A stretch of DNA of 64,000 nt from assembly GCF_035953295.1 (NCBI RefSeq), contig NZ_CP108370.1, positions 7,549,001-7,613,000 on the forward strand. The letters are read 5' to 3'. Shown here one piece after another: positions 22,887 through 31,924 of this stretch (the stretch's first letter is position 1; each line of letters starts with the position of its first letter). Source of the stretch: Streptomyces sp. NBC_01335. Lineage in GTDB: Bacteria > Actinomycetota > Actinomycetes > Streptomycetales > Streptomycetaceae. A model generated the notes under the pieces. The model saw only the letters and a list, made by a program, of their open reading frames with translations. It made no database searches and was not told the DNA's origin. The translations under genes were made by a program, and so were the position numbers.

Positions 22887-23474
22887 TCAGCGGGACGAGC
22901 GAGGCCGGAGCACGGCGACGGCGAACACGGCGGGAGCCGTGATCATCAGGGTCAGCGTCACCAACGAGGTTCCGCTGTCGTGCACTTGGCGGTGGGGCTT
23001 GCGATAGGCCGGCAGCGCGACGACACGGGCCGTGGGGTGCGCGGACGGGGTGGGTGAGGGGGGCGGCGACGGACTCGGCTTCGGCGACGGCGGTGGTGGC
23101 GCCGGTACGGGGGTCCGAGGCGTCGGCCGGGGAGTGGGCGGCGGGAGCGCGCGCGGCGCCGGCGGCCGGGGTTTCGGCGGTGGCGGCGGGGGCTCCGGTG
23201 CGGGGGACGGTTCGGGCTCCGGCGTCGGGGACGGCGGAGGCGGGGGAGTGGGGGACGGTGGAGGCGGTGTGGGTTCGGGCGAGGGCGGCGGCGTCGGGGG
23301 AGGCGTGCATACGCCGCTTCCCGCCACGGCGACCGCGGTGATGGTGCCGTCCGGCCCGATGACGGCGACCGCGCAGGCATCCGCGACCGCCGGGGCGGGC
23401 GCGGTCATCAGCCAGAGGAGCGCGGTGGCCGCGGTGAGCCGTCCGATACGTGATCCGTGCACGCCCCGGATCAT
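22887..23474 (-). CDS. Proline-rich secreted or wall-spanning protein
   Basis: 195 residues. A signal peptide (about 1-31, ending AVADA) is followed by a short region with two cysteines (DACAVAVIGPDG and GSGVCTPPP), about 100 residues made almost only of P, S, T, E, K and A, then a C-terminal hydrophobic helix (about 170-190) and a basic end (RPRSSR). Extended polyproline of this length could span the peptidoglycan. GAGGAGG precedes the ATG at 23474. It is the first gene of a two-gene unit with the DUF4239 protein; the pairing suggests a wall-spanning partner for a membrane protein. No family is recognised. Confidence 0.75.
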   Translation of the reverse strand: MIRGVHGSRIGRLTAATALLWLMTAPAPAVADACAVAVIGPDGTITAVAVAGSGVCTPPPTPPPSPEPTPPPPSPTPPPPPSPTPEPEPSPAPEPPPPPPKPRPPAPRALPPPTPRPTPRTPVPAPPPPSPKPSPSPPPSPTPSAHPTARVVALPAYRKPHRQVHDSGTSLVTLTLMITAPAVFAVAVLRPRSSR

Positions 23475-24029
23475 GGTCCTCCTCGACGGGATACGCACGA
23501 AGCACTCGGGTGATTCGCCTGATGGTGGGACAATCGCCGATTTCCGTGTACGGAACGGGGAAGCGTGCTGTGCCTTCCGGCGGCGCGCCCCTCGGGGATG
23601 GAGCGCTCTACCCGGACCGCGCGGACTGTTTTCGGTGAGCGGCTCCTGACGGACAGTGAGGGCCGACTTTCTTTTCCGGTCGGTGTGTTCGGCGTGATGG
23701 GGCGGCGGAACCCGTCGTGGGATCCGCCACCCGCCCGTACCGCTCATTCGGCATGGCCTGAAATGCCGCTCGGCGGGCGGGTTCCCCGGCGTGCGGTTAC
23801 CGGGGGGTCGGTTTCCTGCGGAGGAGCGACAACTCGCCTTTCGGTAAAGGGTGGTGATACCTCAAGAGGGATCCGTGGATGCCCGTGGAAGGGTGCCGGA
23901 CGATATGTGATATGAAGGGCTCCGGGATGCCTGATTCAACACCGGTGACGAGTTGGCCAGTTCCGTATCGCCCCTCGGTGACCCCGCGGGAACCCCGGTC
24001 GCTCCGCGTCCACCTGCGGATACGTACGG

Positions 24030-24058
24030 TGGTCACACCTGTCACCAGGGTGTGACCA
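24030..24058. promoter_or_regulatory. Candidate operator: 10-bp inverted repeat
   Basis: TGGTCACACC (24030-24039) and GGTGTGACCA (24049-24058) form a perfect inverted repeat around a 9-bp spacer that itself contains GTCACC. It lies about 120 bp before the methyltransferase start. The TCACC/GGTGA content recalls BldD-type half sites, which would fit control of a c-di-GMP gene, but this is only suggestive. Confidence 0.45.
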
Positions 24059-24116
24059 ATAACGGACCGCTAATTTCCGTTTCCTCTCGCTCTCTTGGCG
24101 GTCGGTCAGTAGCCTC

Positions 24117-24132
24117 TGGTCAACACTGACCA
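24117..24132. promoter_or_regulatory. Candidate operator near the transcription start of the methyltransferase gene
   Basis: TGGTCA, four bases, TGACCA form a perfect inverted repeat 43 bp before the ATG. A TAGCCT hexamer just upstream (24110-24115) could be the -10 box, which would place the repeat over the start of transcription. Confidence 0.45.
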
Positions 24133-24174
24133 TGAACATGGCCGGATCGTCGTGGCGACTTGTTGGAGACATCG

Positions 24175-24993
24175 ATGGAGCGTCCCGCCTGGGCACCGCA
24201 AGGCATAGACATATCGGTGCCGAGCGTGTCCCGCATGTACGACTTCTATCTGGGCGGCTCGCACAATTTCGAGGTGGACAGGGAAGCGGCCCGCAGGGCG
24301 ATGGAGTTCATGCCTGGTCTCCCCAAGATCATGCAGGCCAATCGCGCGTTCATGCGCAGGGCGGTGCGTCACGCGGTGGCCTCGGGGGTCACCCAGTTCC
24401 TGGACATCGGCTCGGGCATACCGACCTTCGGCAACGTCCACGAGATCGCCCACGCGGCCGACCCCGCCGCGCGCATCGCCTACGTCGACCACGACCCGGT
24501 CGCGGTGGCGCACAGCCGTGCGGTTCTCGACGGCGACAGCCGCACCACCGTGGTCGCCGCCGACCTGCGCCGTCCGCAGGAGATCCTGAAGAACCCGGAG
24601 ATCGGCGGACTGCTCGACCTGGAAAGGCCGGTGGCCCTGCTGCTGGTGGCCGTACTCCACTTCGTCGAGGATTCCGACGACCCGTACGCCGCCGTCGCCG
24701 AGCTGCGCGACGCACTCGCCCCGGGCAGCCTGCTCGTGGTCACCCACGCCGCGTACGAGGGCATCCCGCTCACCCGTGAGGAGGCGGGCGGCACCGTGGG
24801 TGTGTACAGCAGCATCCGCAACCCGCTCATCATGCGCTCGCCCGCGGAGGTGGCCCGCTTCTTCGAGGGCTGGGAGCTGGTGGACCCGGGGCTGGTCCCG
24901 ATGCCCGACTGGCGGCCCGACCCCGGCACGGCCGACGAGCCCGAAGACCCGTTCGCCTTCTCGGGCTACGCCGGTGTGGGGCGCAAGGCGTGA
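24175..24993 (+). CDS. SAM-dependent methyltransferase, DUF574/Methyltransf_19 family
   Basis: 272 residues. The family opening is clear: DISVPSVSRMYDFYLGGSHN followed by FEVDREAARR. The SAM-binding motif I reads FLDIGSGIPTFGNVHE, the acidic residue is in YVDHDPVAV, and LLLVAVLHFV is the later strand. This family is greatly expanded in Streptomyces and its substrates are mostly unknown. The ATG at 24175 has GGAG 6 bp upstream; TTG codons just before it are less likely. Its stop overlaps the GTG of the GGDEF-EAL gene, so the two are translationally coupled and may act in the same signalling process. Confidence 0.9.
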   Translation: MERPAWAPQGIDISVPSVSRMYDFYLGGSHNFEVDREAARRAMEFMPGLPKIMQANRAFMRRAVRHAVASGVTQFLDIGSGIPTFGNVHEIAHAADPAARIAYVDHDPVAVAHSRAVLDGDSRTTVVAADLRRPQEILKNPEIGGLLDLERPVALLLVAVLHFVEDSDDPYAAVAELRDALAPGSLLVVTHAAYEGIPLTREEAGGTVGVYSSIRNPLIMRSPAEVARFFEGWELVDPGLVPMPDWRPDPGTADEPEDPFAFSGYAGVGRKA

Positions 24994-27164
24994 GCATCCC
25001 CGCCCAGAAGTCCGGAGCGGCGGACGAGGAACCGGACGGTCCCGAGGACCGGCTCCGGCGCTTCGCCACGATCTGGAGCCGGGCCATCTTCCCGTCGACG
25101 GCCACCTCGCTGACCCGTCCCGAGTTCGAACAGCACCTGCTGCCCCTGGCGCGCGAGCTGAACGAGATCCTGCACGCCCGCCCGTTCGACGCGACACCCG
25201 CCCAACAGGTCGGTACCGCGCTCGTCGCCGCCCACTGCACCGACCCCGACGCCCTCACCGCCACCCTCGGCGTCATCGACTCGTACCTGGTGCTCTACTG
25301 CGGCGGCAACGGCCCCGCCGAGCTCTCGACCGAGGACAGCCGGGCCCGCAGCGCGCGCATCCAGCACGCGCTGGCCGGCGGATACAGCCATGCGCTGCGC
25401 GAGCGGACCCTGGGCGAGCAGGAGGCCATCGCCCGCTCCGCGCTGACCGCGCGTTCGCACGCCGAGCAGGTGCTGCACGAGACGCAGGCCCGCTTCCAGG
25501 CGGTCTTCGCGGAAGCGGCCATCGGCATCGCCATCGCCGACCTCGACGGCAACGTGCTGGAGAGCAACGACACCCTCACCCGGATGTTCGGCGGCCTCGA
25601 CAGCCATGTCCGCAGCCGCAAGCTGACCGACTGGGCCCACCCGGAGGACACCCCGCACGTCTGGCGGTACTACCACGAACTCGTACGCGGCGAACGCGAC
25701 CACTACCGCGTCGAGAAGCCCTACTACCGCAACGACGGCACGGTCCTGTGGACCAACCTCACGGTGTCGCTGCTGCGCGACCCCGAAGGACACCCCGAGT
25801 ACCAGCTCGCGCTCATGGAGGACACCACCGAGCGCAGGCTGCTCAACCTGAGGCTGCGGTACGAGGCCACCCACGACGCGCTCACCGGGCTGCCCAACCG
25901 GACCCTCTTCTTCGAGCGGCTGGAGAAGGCGGTGGCGACCAAGGGCGGCAACCGCTTCGGGCTCTGCTACCTCGACCTCGACGGCTTCAAGGCCATCAAC
26001 GACAGCCTCGGCCACGCGGCGGGCGACCGCCTGCTCGTCGAGGTCGCGGACCGGCTGCAGAGCTGCGCGACGGCGCAGGGCGAGATGGTGGCCCGCCTCG
26101 GCGGCGACGAGTTCGTGGCGCTGACCACCGGCCCGAACACCGCGCGGGAGGTGGGCGACCTCGCCTGCCGCATCCTCAACGTGCTGTCCACACCCATCCG
26201 GATCGAGGGGCGGGAGCTGACGGTGCGCGGCTCCATCGGAGTCGTCGAAGGCCCCTCCGGCATCCGCAGCGCCGCCGAGGTGCTGCGCAGCGCGGACATC
26301 ACGATGTACCGCGCCAAATCGGCCGGCGGCAACCGCTTCGAGCTCGCCGACGAGGAGGCCGACGCCCGCGCCATCACCCGGCACGGGCTCACCACCGCGC
26401 TTCCGGCGGCCCTGGAGCGGGGCGAGTTCTTCATCGAATACCAGCCGCTGGTGCACCTCGGCGACGGCAGCGTGCACGGCGCGGAGGCCCTCGTCCGCTG
26501 GCTGCATCCGCAGCACGGCATCCTCGGACCGGACCAGTTCATCCCGCTCGCCGAGCACACCGGCCTCATCGTGCCGCTCGGCCGCTGGGTGCTGGAGGAG
26601 TCCGTCCGCCAGGCCCACCACTGGCAGGAGCGTCACAGCGACGGCGGCCCCCTGCGGATCAACGTCAACCTCTCGCCGACCCAGCTCCACCACCCCCGGC
26701 TCGTCGCCGAGACCGTGGACGTGCTGGAACGGTCCGGTCTTGAGCCCGGTGCGCTCTGCCTGGAGCTCACCGAGTCCGCCCTGATCGGGGCCGACGACGG
26801 ACTGCTCAAACCGCTGCGCCAGCTCGCGGAGATGGGTGTCGACATCGCCCTCGACGACTTCGGCACCGGCTACTCCAACCTCGCCAACCTGCGCCGCCTC
26901 CCGGTCAGCGTGCTCAAGCTCGACCGGTCCTTCACCCGGGGCATGCAGCGGCATCCGGCGGATCCCGTCGACCTGAAGATCGTGGAGGGGATCGTCACCC
27001 TGGCGCACAGCCTCGAACTGGCGGTCACGGTCGAAGGCGTGGAGACGGCGGCCCAGGCGGAGCAGCTGCGGGAGCTGGGCTGCGACACGGCCCAGGGGTG
27101 GTACTACGCCCGCCCCGGCGCCCCGGACCGCATCCACTCGCTGGTGCTGGCCGACGCCGTGTGA
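24990..27164 (+). CDS. rmdA: PAS-GGDEF-EAL cyclic-di-GMP enzyme, RmdA type
   Basis: 724 residues without membrane helices. An N-terminal helical region (about 1-160) precedes PAS/PAC (about 165-285, ending LALMEDTTERR), GGDEF (about 288-455, starting THDALTGLPNR, with LGGDEF intact) and EAL (about 462-715, with GAEALVRW and LDDFGTGYSNL intact). Both active sites look complete, so the protein could make and degrade c-di-GMP; the S. coelicolor RmdA of this architecture is known as a phosphodiesterase controlling development. As I remember it, rmdA is SCO0928, close to the sdh genes SCO0922-0924, and here too sdhCAB follows, which supports the name. GTG start overlaps the methyltransferase stop by 4 bp. 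Confidence 0.85.
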   Translation: MSIPAQKSGAADEEPDGPEDRLRRFATIWSRAIFPSTATSLTRPEFEQHLLPLARELNEILHARPFDATPAQQVGTALVAAHCTDPDALTATLGVIDSYLVLYCGGNGPAELSTEDSRARSARIQHALAGGYSHALRERTLGEQEAIARSALTARSHAEQVLHETQARFQAVFAEAAIGIAIADLDGNVLESNDTLTRMFGGLDSHVRSRKLTDWAHPEDTPHVWRYYHELVRGERDHYRVEKPYYRNDGTVLWTNLTVSLLRDPEGHPEYQLALMEDTTERRLLNLRLRYEATHDALTGLPNRTLFFERLEKAVATKGGNRFGLCYLDLDGFKAINDSLGHAAGDRLLVEVADRLQSCATAQGEMVARLGGDEFVALTTGPNTAREVGDLACRILNVLSTPIRIEGRELTVRGSIGVVEGPSGIRSAAEVLRSADITMYRAKSAGGNRFELADEEADARAITRHGLTTALPAALERGEFFIEYQPLVHLGDGSVHGAEALVRWLHPQHGILGPDQFIPLAEHTGLIVPLGRWVLEESVRQAHHWQERHSDGGPLRINVNLSPTQLHHPRLVAETVDVLERSGLEPGALCLELTESALIGADDGLLKPLRQLAEMGVDIALDDFGTGYSNLANLRRLPVSVLKLDRSFTRGMQRHPADPVDLKIVEGIVTLAHSLELAVTVEGVETAAQAEQLRELGCDTAQGWYYARPGAPDRIHSLVLADAV

Positions 27165-27234
27165 GCGGGGGGCGGGACGGGCGGCCCCTCCGGGTTCCGT
27201 CCACCCCGCCCAGCCCCGGACGGGCGGCCCTCCG

Positions 27235-27300
27235 GGGCCCGTTCACCTCTCCCCGGCGGACCCACCCTCCCGGGCCCGTTCACCTCTGTCCTGCGGACCC
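27235..27300. repeat. Direct repeat at the 3' end of the LysR gene
   Basis: A 29-bp segment starting GGGCCCGTTCACCTCT occurs at 27235-27263 and again at 27272-27300 (period 37 bp, a few mismatches). The second copy includes the last codons of the LysR gene; the first lies beyond its stop. A weaker third relative lies at about 27176-27200. Confidence 0.75.
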
Positions 27301-28200
27301 GCCGAGGAGGCTGCCCGGGTCCGCCTCCAGCAGCATCCGCTGGAGCTCCCTGGCCGCGCGGGGCGGTGCCACGTCCGTGCGGTGGGCCAGCGCGATGGTC
27401 CGCCGCAGCCCCGGCGGGGCCAGCGGGGTCATCCGCAGGCCCTGACCGGCCCGGCCCGCGACCATGCGCGGCACCACGGCCATGCCGAGCCCCGCCCGTA
27501 CGAAACCGAGCACCGCGTCCATCTCGCCGCCCTCCACCGTGAACGTGGGCTCGAAGCCCTCCGCCCGGCAGGCGGCGACGGTGAGCTCGCGCAGGTCGTA
27601 GCCGTGGCGGAACATCACCAGCGCTTCGCCCTGGAGATCGGCGATCCGCACGGACTTCCCCCGGCCCGGCGCGGGCGCGTCCGCCGCCGACACCACGACC
27701 AGGTCCTCGTGCAGCAGCTCCACCGTGGTCAACGCCGGTGAGGCGGCGGGCAGGGGGAGCACGAGCAAGGCGATGTCGAGCGCCCCGCGCGCCAGTTGGC
27801 GGACCAGGTCGTGCGATCCGCCCTCCTCCAGCAGGAGTTCGATCCCCGGATGCCGGTCGTGGTACGCCCGCAGCACGTCGGGCAGCAGGCCGGTGCAGAT
27901 GCTCGGGGTGGCGCCGAGGCGGATGCGTCCGCGCCGCAGCCGTACCAGCTCCTGCACCTCGCGGCGCGCGCTCTCCGCGTCCGCGAGGATGCGGCGGGCC
28001 AGCGGCAGCAGGGTCTCGCCCGCGTCGGTCAGCGCGATGTTGCCCCGGGCCCGGCTGAACAGCTCCGCGCCCAGCTCGTTCTCCAGGGCACGGATCTGCT
28101 GGGACAGCGACGGCTGGGAGACGTGCACCGCTTCGGCGGCCCGGGTGAAGTGCCGGGCCTCGGCGACGGCCACGAAATAAGTGAGCTGCTGGAAGTGCAT
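27280..28200 (-). CDS. LysR-family regulator divergent from sdhCAB
   Basis: 306 residues. The N-terminal winged helix-turn-helix reads MHFQQLTYFVAVAEARHFTR and AAEAVHVSQPSLSQQIRALE; the rest is a two-lobed effector-binding domain (about 90-295) with RIRLGATPSICTGLLPDVL. It is transcribed away from the succinate dehydrogenase operon, and a perfect 17-bp palindrome with a LysR-type T-N11-A core lies between them. The simplest reading is that it activates sdhCAB in response to a dicarboxylate or redox signal and represses itself. The gene's 3' end lies in a direct repeat. Confidence 0.9.
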   Translation of the reverse strand: MHFQQLTYFVAVAEARHFTRAAEAVHVSQPSLSQQIRALENELGAELFSRARGNIALTDAGETLLPLARRILADAESARREVQELVRLRRGRIRLGATPSICTGLLPDVLRAYHDRHPGIELLLEEGGSHDLVRQLARGALDIALLVLPLPAASPALTTVELLHEDLVVVSAADAPAPGRGKSVRIADLQGEALVMFRHGYDLRELTVAACRAEGFEPTFTVEGGEMDAVLGFVRAGLGMAVVPRMVAGRAGQGLRMTPLAPPGLRRTIALAHRTDVAPPRAARELQRMLLEADPGSLLGGSAGQR

Positions 28201-28221
28201 AAAGGCAGGTTAAACCCGTCG

Positions 28222-28238
28222 CATAGGCCATGCCTATG
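28222..28238. promoter_or_regulatory. LysR-type operator between lysR and sdhC
   Basis: CATAGGC, CAT, GCCTATG: a perfect 17-bp palindrome, centred about 67 bp upstream of the predicted sdhC transcription start and 22 bp upstream of the LysR start codon. This is the usual recognition-site position for a LysR activator that also represses its own gene. Confidence 0.75.
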
Positions 28239-28258
28239 GAGATGAGCGTGGTCATCTC

Positions 28259-28296
28259 TTGGACCGATGGGGATGTCCGGCCCTACCGTCGTGCTC
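28259..28296 (+). promoter_or_regulatory. Promoter of sdhCAB, probably giving a leaderless mRNA
   Basis: TTGGAC (28259-28264), 19 bp, TACCGT (28284-28289). Seven bases after the -10 comes the ATG at 28297, so transcription should start at or next to the start codon. This also decides the sdhC start against the two in-frame ATGs at 28267 and 28273. Confidence 0.65.
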
Positions 28297-29004
28297 ATGG
28301 CATTGGCAACGCGGGCGGAACGACGGCCGTCCATGACGCGTACGCTCTGGGACTCGACCGTCGGCAAGAAAACGATCATGGCAGTGAGCGGCCTGATCAT
28401 GCTGGGCTACCTGGTCGTCCACATGCTGGGCAACCTGAAGATCTTCTTCGGGCCCGGCGAGTTCAACCACTACGCGCACTGGCTGCGCACGCTCGGCGAG
28501 CCCTTCCTCCACCACGAGTGGGCGCTCTGGATCGTCCGCCTGGTGCTGGTCGCCGCCGTGGCGCTGCACGCGGTCTCCGCCTACCAGCTCAGCCGGCGCG
28601 ACATCAGGGCGCGCCCCGTCGGCTACGTCCACAAGAGGGCCCGGGCGAGCTACGCCACCCGGACCATGCGGTGGGGCGGCATCATCCTCGCCCTCTTCAT
28701 CGTCTGGCACATCCTCGACCTCACCACCGGCACCGTGCACAGCGGCGGCTTCCAGGCCGGGCACCCGTACCAGAACGTCGTCGACACCTTCTCCACCTGG
28801 TACGGCGACGTCATCTACATCGTCGCGGTGCTCGCCGTCGGCCTCCACGTCCAGCACGGGTTCTGGAGCGCCGCGCAGACCCTCGGAGTCGGCAGCGCCA
28901 CCCGCGACCGGGTCCTGAAGACCCTGGCCAACGTGATCGCGGTGGTGCTCACCGCGGGATTCGTGTCCGTACCCGTTGCCGTCATGACCGGAGTCGTGAG
29001 CTGA
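28297..29004 (+). CDS. sdhC: Succinate dehydrogenase/fumarate reductase cytochrome b subunit
   Basis: 235 residues with five membrane helices. The conserved opening [20 protein letters not shown] continues with [12 protein letters not shown]; histidines in [22 protein letters not shown] and GLHVQHGF can bind two hemes, as expected for the single large anchor subunit of type B enzymes (B. subtilis SdhC, Wolinella FrdC). It anchors SdhA and SdhB and passes electrons to menaquinone. The ATG at 28297 is taken as a leaderless start; starts at 28267 and 28273 would lie inside the promoter. Transcribed with sdhA and sdhB. Confidence 0.9.
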   Translation: MALATRAERRPSMTRTLWDSTVGKKTIMAVSGLIMLGYLVVHMLGNLKIFFGPGEFNHYAHWLRTLGEPFLHHEWALWIVRLVLVAAVALHAVSAYQLSRRDIRARPVGYVHKRARASYATRTMRWGGIILALFIVWHILDLTTGTVHSGGFQAGHPYQNVVDTFSTWYGDVIYIVAVLAVGLHVQHGFWSAAQTLGVGSATRDRVLKTLANVIAVVLTAGFVSVPVAVMTGVVS

Positions 29005-29005
29005 C

Positions 29006-30951
<1,946 letters not shown>

Positions 30952-30955
<4 letters not shown>

Positions 30956-31698
30956 AGCTCACCCTGCGCGTCTGGCGCCAGCGAGACGCCGAGGCGCCCG
31001 GCGCCATGGCCACCTACGAAGTCGACGGCATCTCGCAGGACATGTCGTTCCTCGAAATGCTCGACACCCTCAACGAGGGGCTCATCCTCGAAGGCGACGA
31101 GCCGGTCGCCTTCGACCACGACTGCCGCGAAGGCATCTGCGGAGCGTGCAGCCTCGTCATCAACGGCGACGCGCACGGCCCCGAGCGCACCACCACCTGC
31201 CAGCTCCACATGCGGTCCTTCGACGACGGCGACACCATCGACATCGAGCCCTGGCGCGCCTCCGCCTTCCCGGTCATCAAGGACCTGGTGGTCGACCGTT
31301 CGGCCTTCGACCGCATCATCCAGTCCGGCGGCTACATCTCCGCCCCCACCGGTACGGCCCCCGACGCGCACGCCACCCCCGTGCCCAAGCCGGACGCCGA
31401 CTTCGCCTTCGAGCACGCCGAGTGCATCGGCTGCGGCGCCTGCGTCGCCGCCTGCCCCAACGGCTCGGCGATGCTCTTCACCTCGGCGAAGATCAACCAC
31501 CTCAACGTGCTCCCGCAGGGCGCGCCCGAGCGGGAGACCCGGGTGCTCGACATGGTCGCCACCATGGACGAGGAGGGCTTCGGCGGCTGCACCCTGACCG
31601 GCGAATGCGCCACCGCCTGTCCGAAGGGGATCCCGCTGCCGTCGATCGCCGCGATGAACAAGGAGTGGCTGCGCGCCACCCGCAAGGTCCGGCGCTGA
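30952..31698 (+). CDS. sdhB: Succinate dehydrogenase/fumarate reductase iron-sulfur subunit
   Basis: 248 residues. The N-terminal ferredoxin domain holds the 2Fe-2S ligands in [12 protein letters not shown] and TTTCQLHM; the C-terminal domain holds [15 protein letters not shown] and [20 protein letters not shown] for the 3Fe-4S/4Fe-4S centres. It carries electrons from SdhA to the heme anchor. Its ATG overlaps the sdhA stop. The last codons (KVRR and stop) form the first unit of an 18-bp tandem repeat that continues downstream, and a strong terminator follows about 120 bp later. Confidence 0.93.
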
Positions 31699-31762
31699 TC
31701 CGAGGTCCGGCGCCGACTCGGGGTCCGGCGCTGAGCCGACTCGAGGGCCGGCTCTGATCCGA
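31686..31762 (+). repeat. Tandem 18-bp repeats spanning the sdhB stop codon
   Basis: Four related units beginning GGTCCGGCGC or GGGCCGGCTC start at 31686, 31704, 31722 and 31745. The first encodes the last residues of SdhB and its stop; the others are non-coding copies. Confidence 0.75.
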
Positions 31763-31814
31763 AAGGCGCCAACGACCGTCCCGCCGCCGCACCGTGGGCG
31801 CCGGCGGGACCCAC

Positions 31815-31861
31815 CCGGAGGGGGTGGAGCGGTTTTCAAGGGGCCGCTCCACCCCCTCCGG
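31815..31861. terminator. Bidirectional terminator between sdhB and the UvrA-like gene
   Basis: A perfect 18-bp stem, CCGGAGGGGGTGGAGCGG at 31815-31832 against 31844-31861, with an 11-nt loop containing TTTT. It lies between convergent genes. Confidence 0.9.
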
Positions 31862-31924
31862 GCTCTCCACGTGCCCGTACGCAGCCCGCCGGGCGCTCGC
31901 CCGTACGCGCCCCGACGGCTCCGG

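Larger units (their letters stand above)
23475..24174. other. 700-bp region without genes
   Basis: Between two divergent units. By eye it is less GC-rich than its neighbours, especially 23640-23700 and 24040-24130, and short frames lack ribosome sites. It contains two good inverted repeats (24030-24058 and 24117-24132) close to the methyltransferase start, so much of it is probably regulatory. A small RNA or a decayed gene cannot be excluded. Confidence 0.5.

Noticed and set aside
23797..24045. 82-codon minus-strand frame in the 700-bp gap
   Set aside because: No ribosome site and unusual composition; it crosses the inverted repeat region that looks regulatory.
24966..27137. 723-codon open frame antisense to the GGDEF-EAL gene
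   Set aside because: Shadow frame without domains.
27235..27290. PHO box formed by two GTTCACC units
   Set aside because: The two copies are 38 bp apart, not 11, and belong to a longer duplicated segment at the end of the LysR gene.
28267..28296. Longer sdhC starting at 28267 or 28273
   Set aside because: These ATGs lie between the -35 and -10 boxes of the predicted promoter, and the added residues are not typical of the family.
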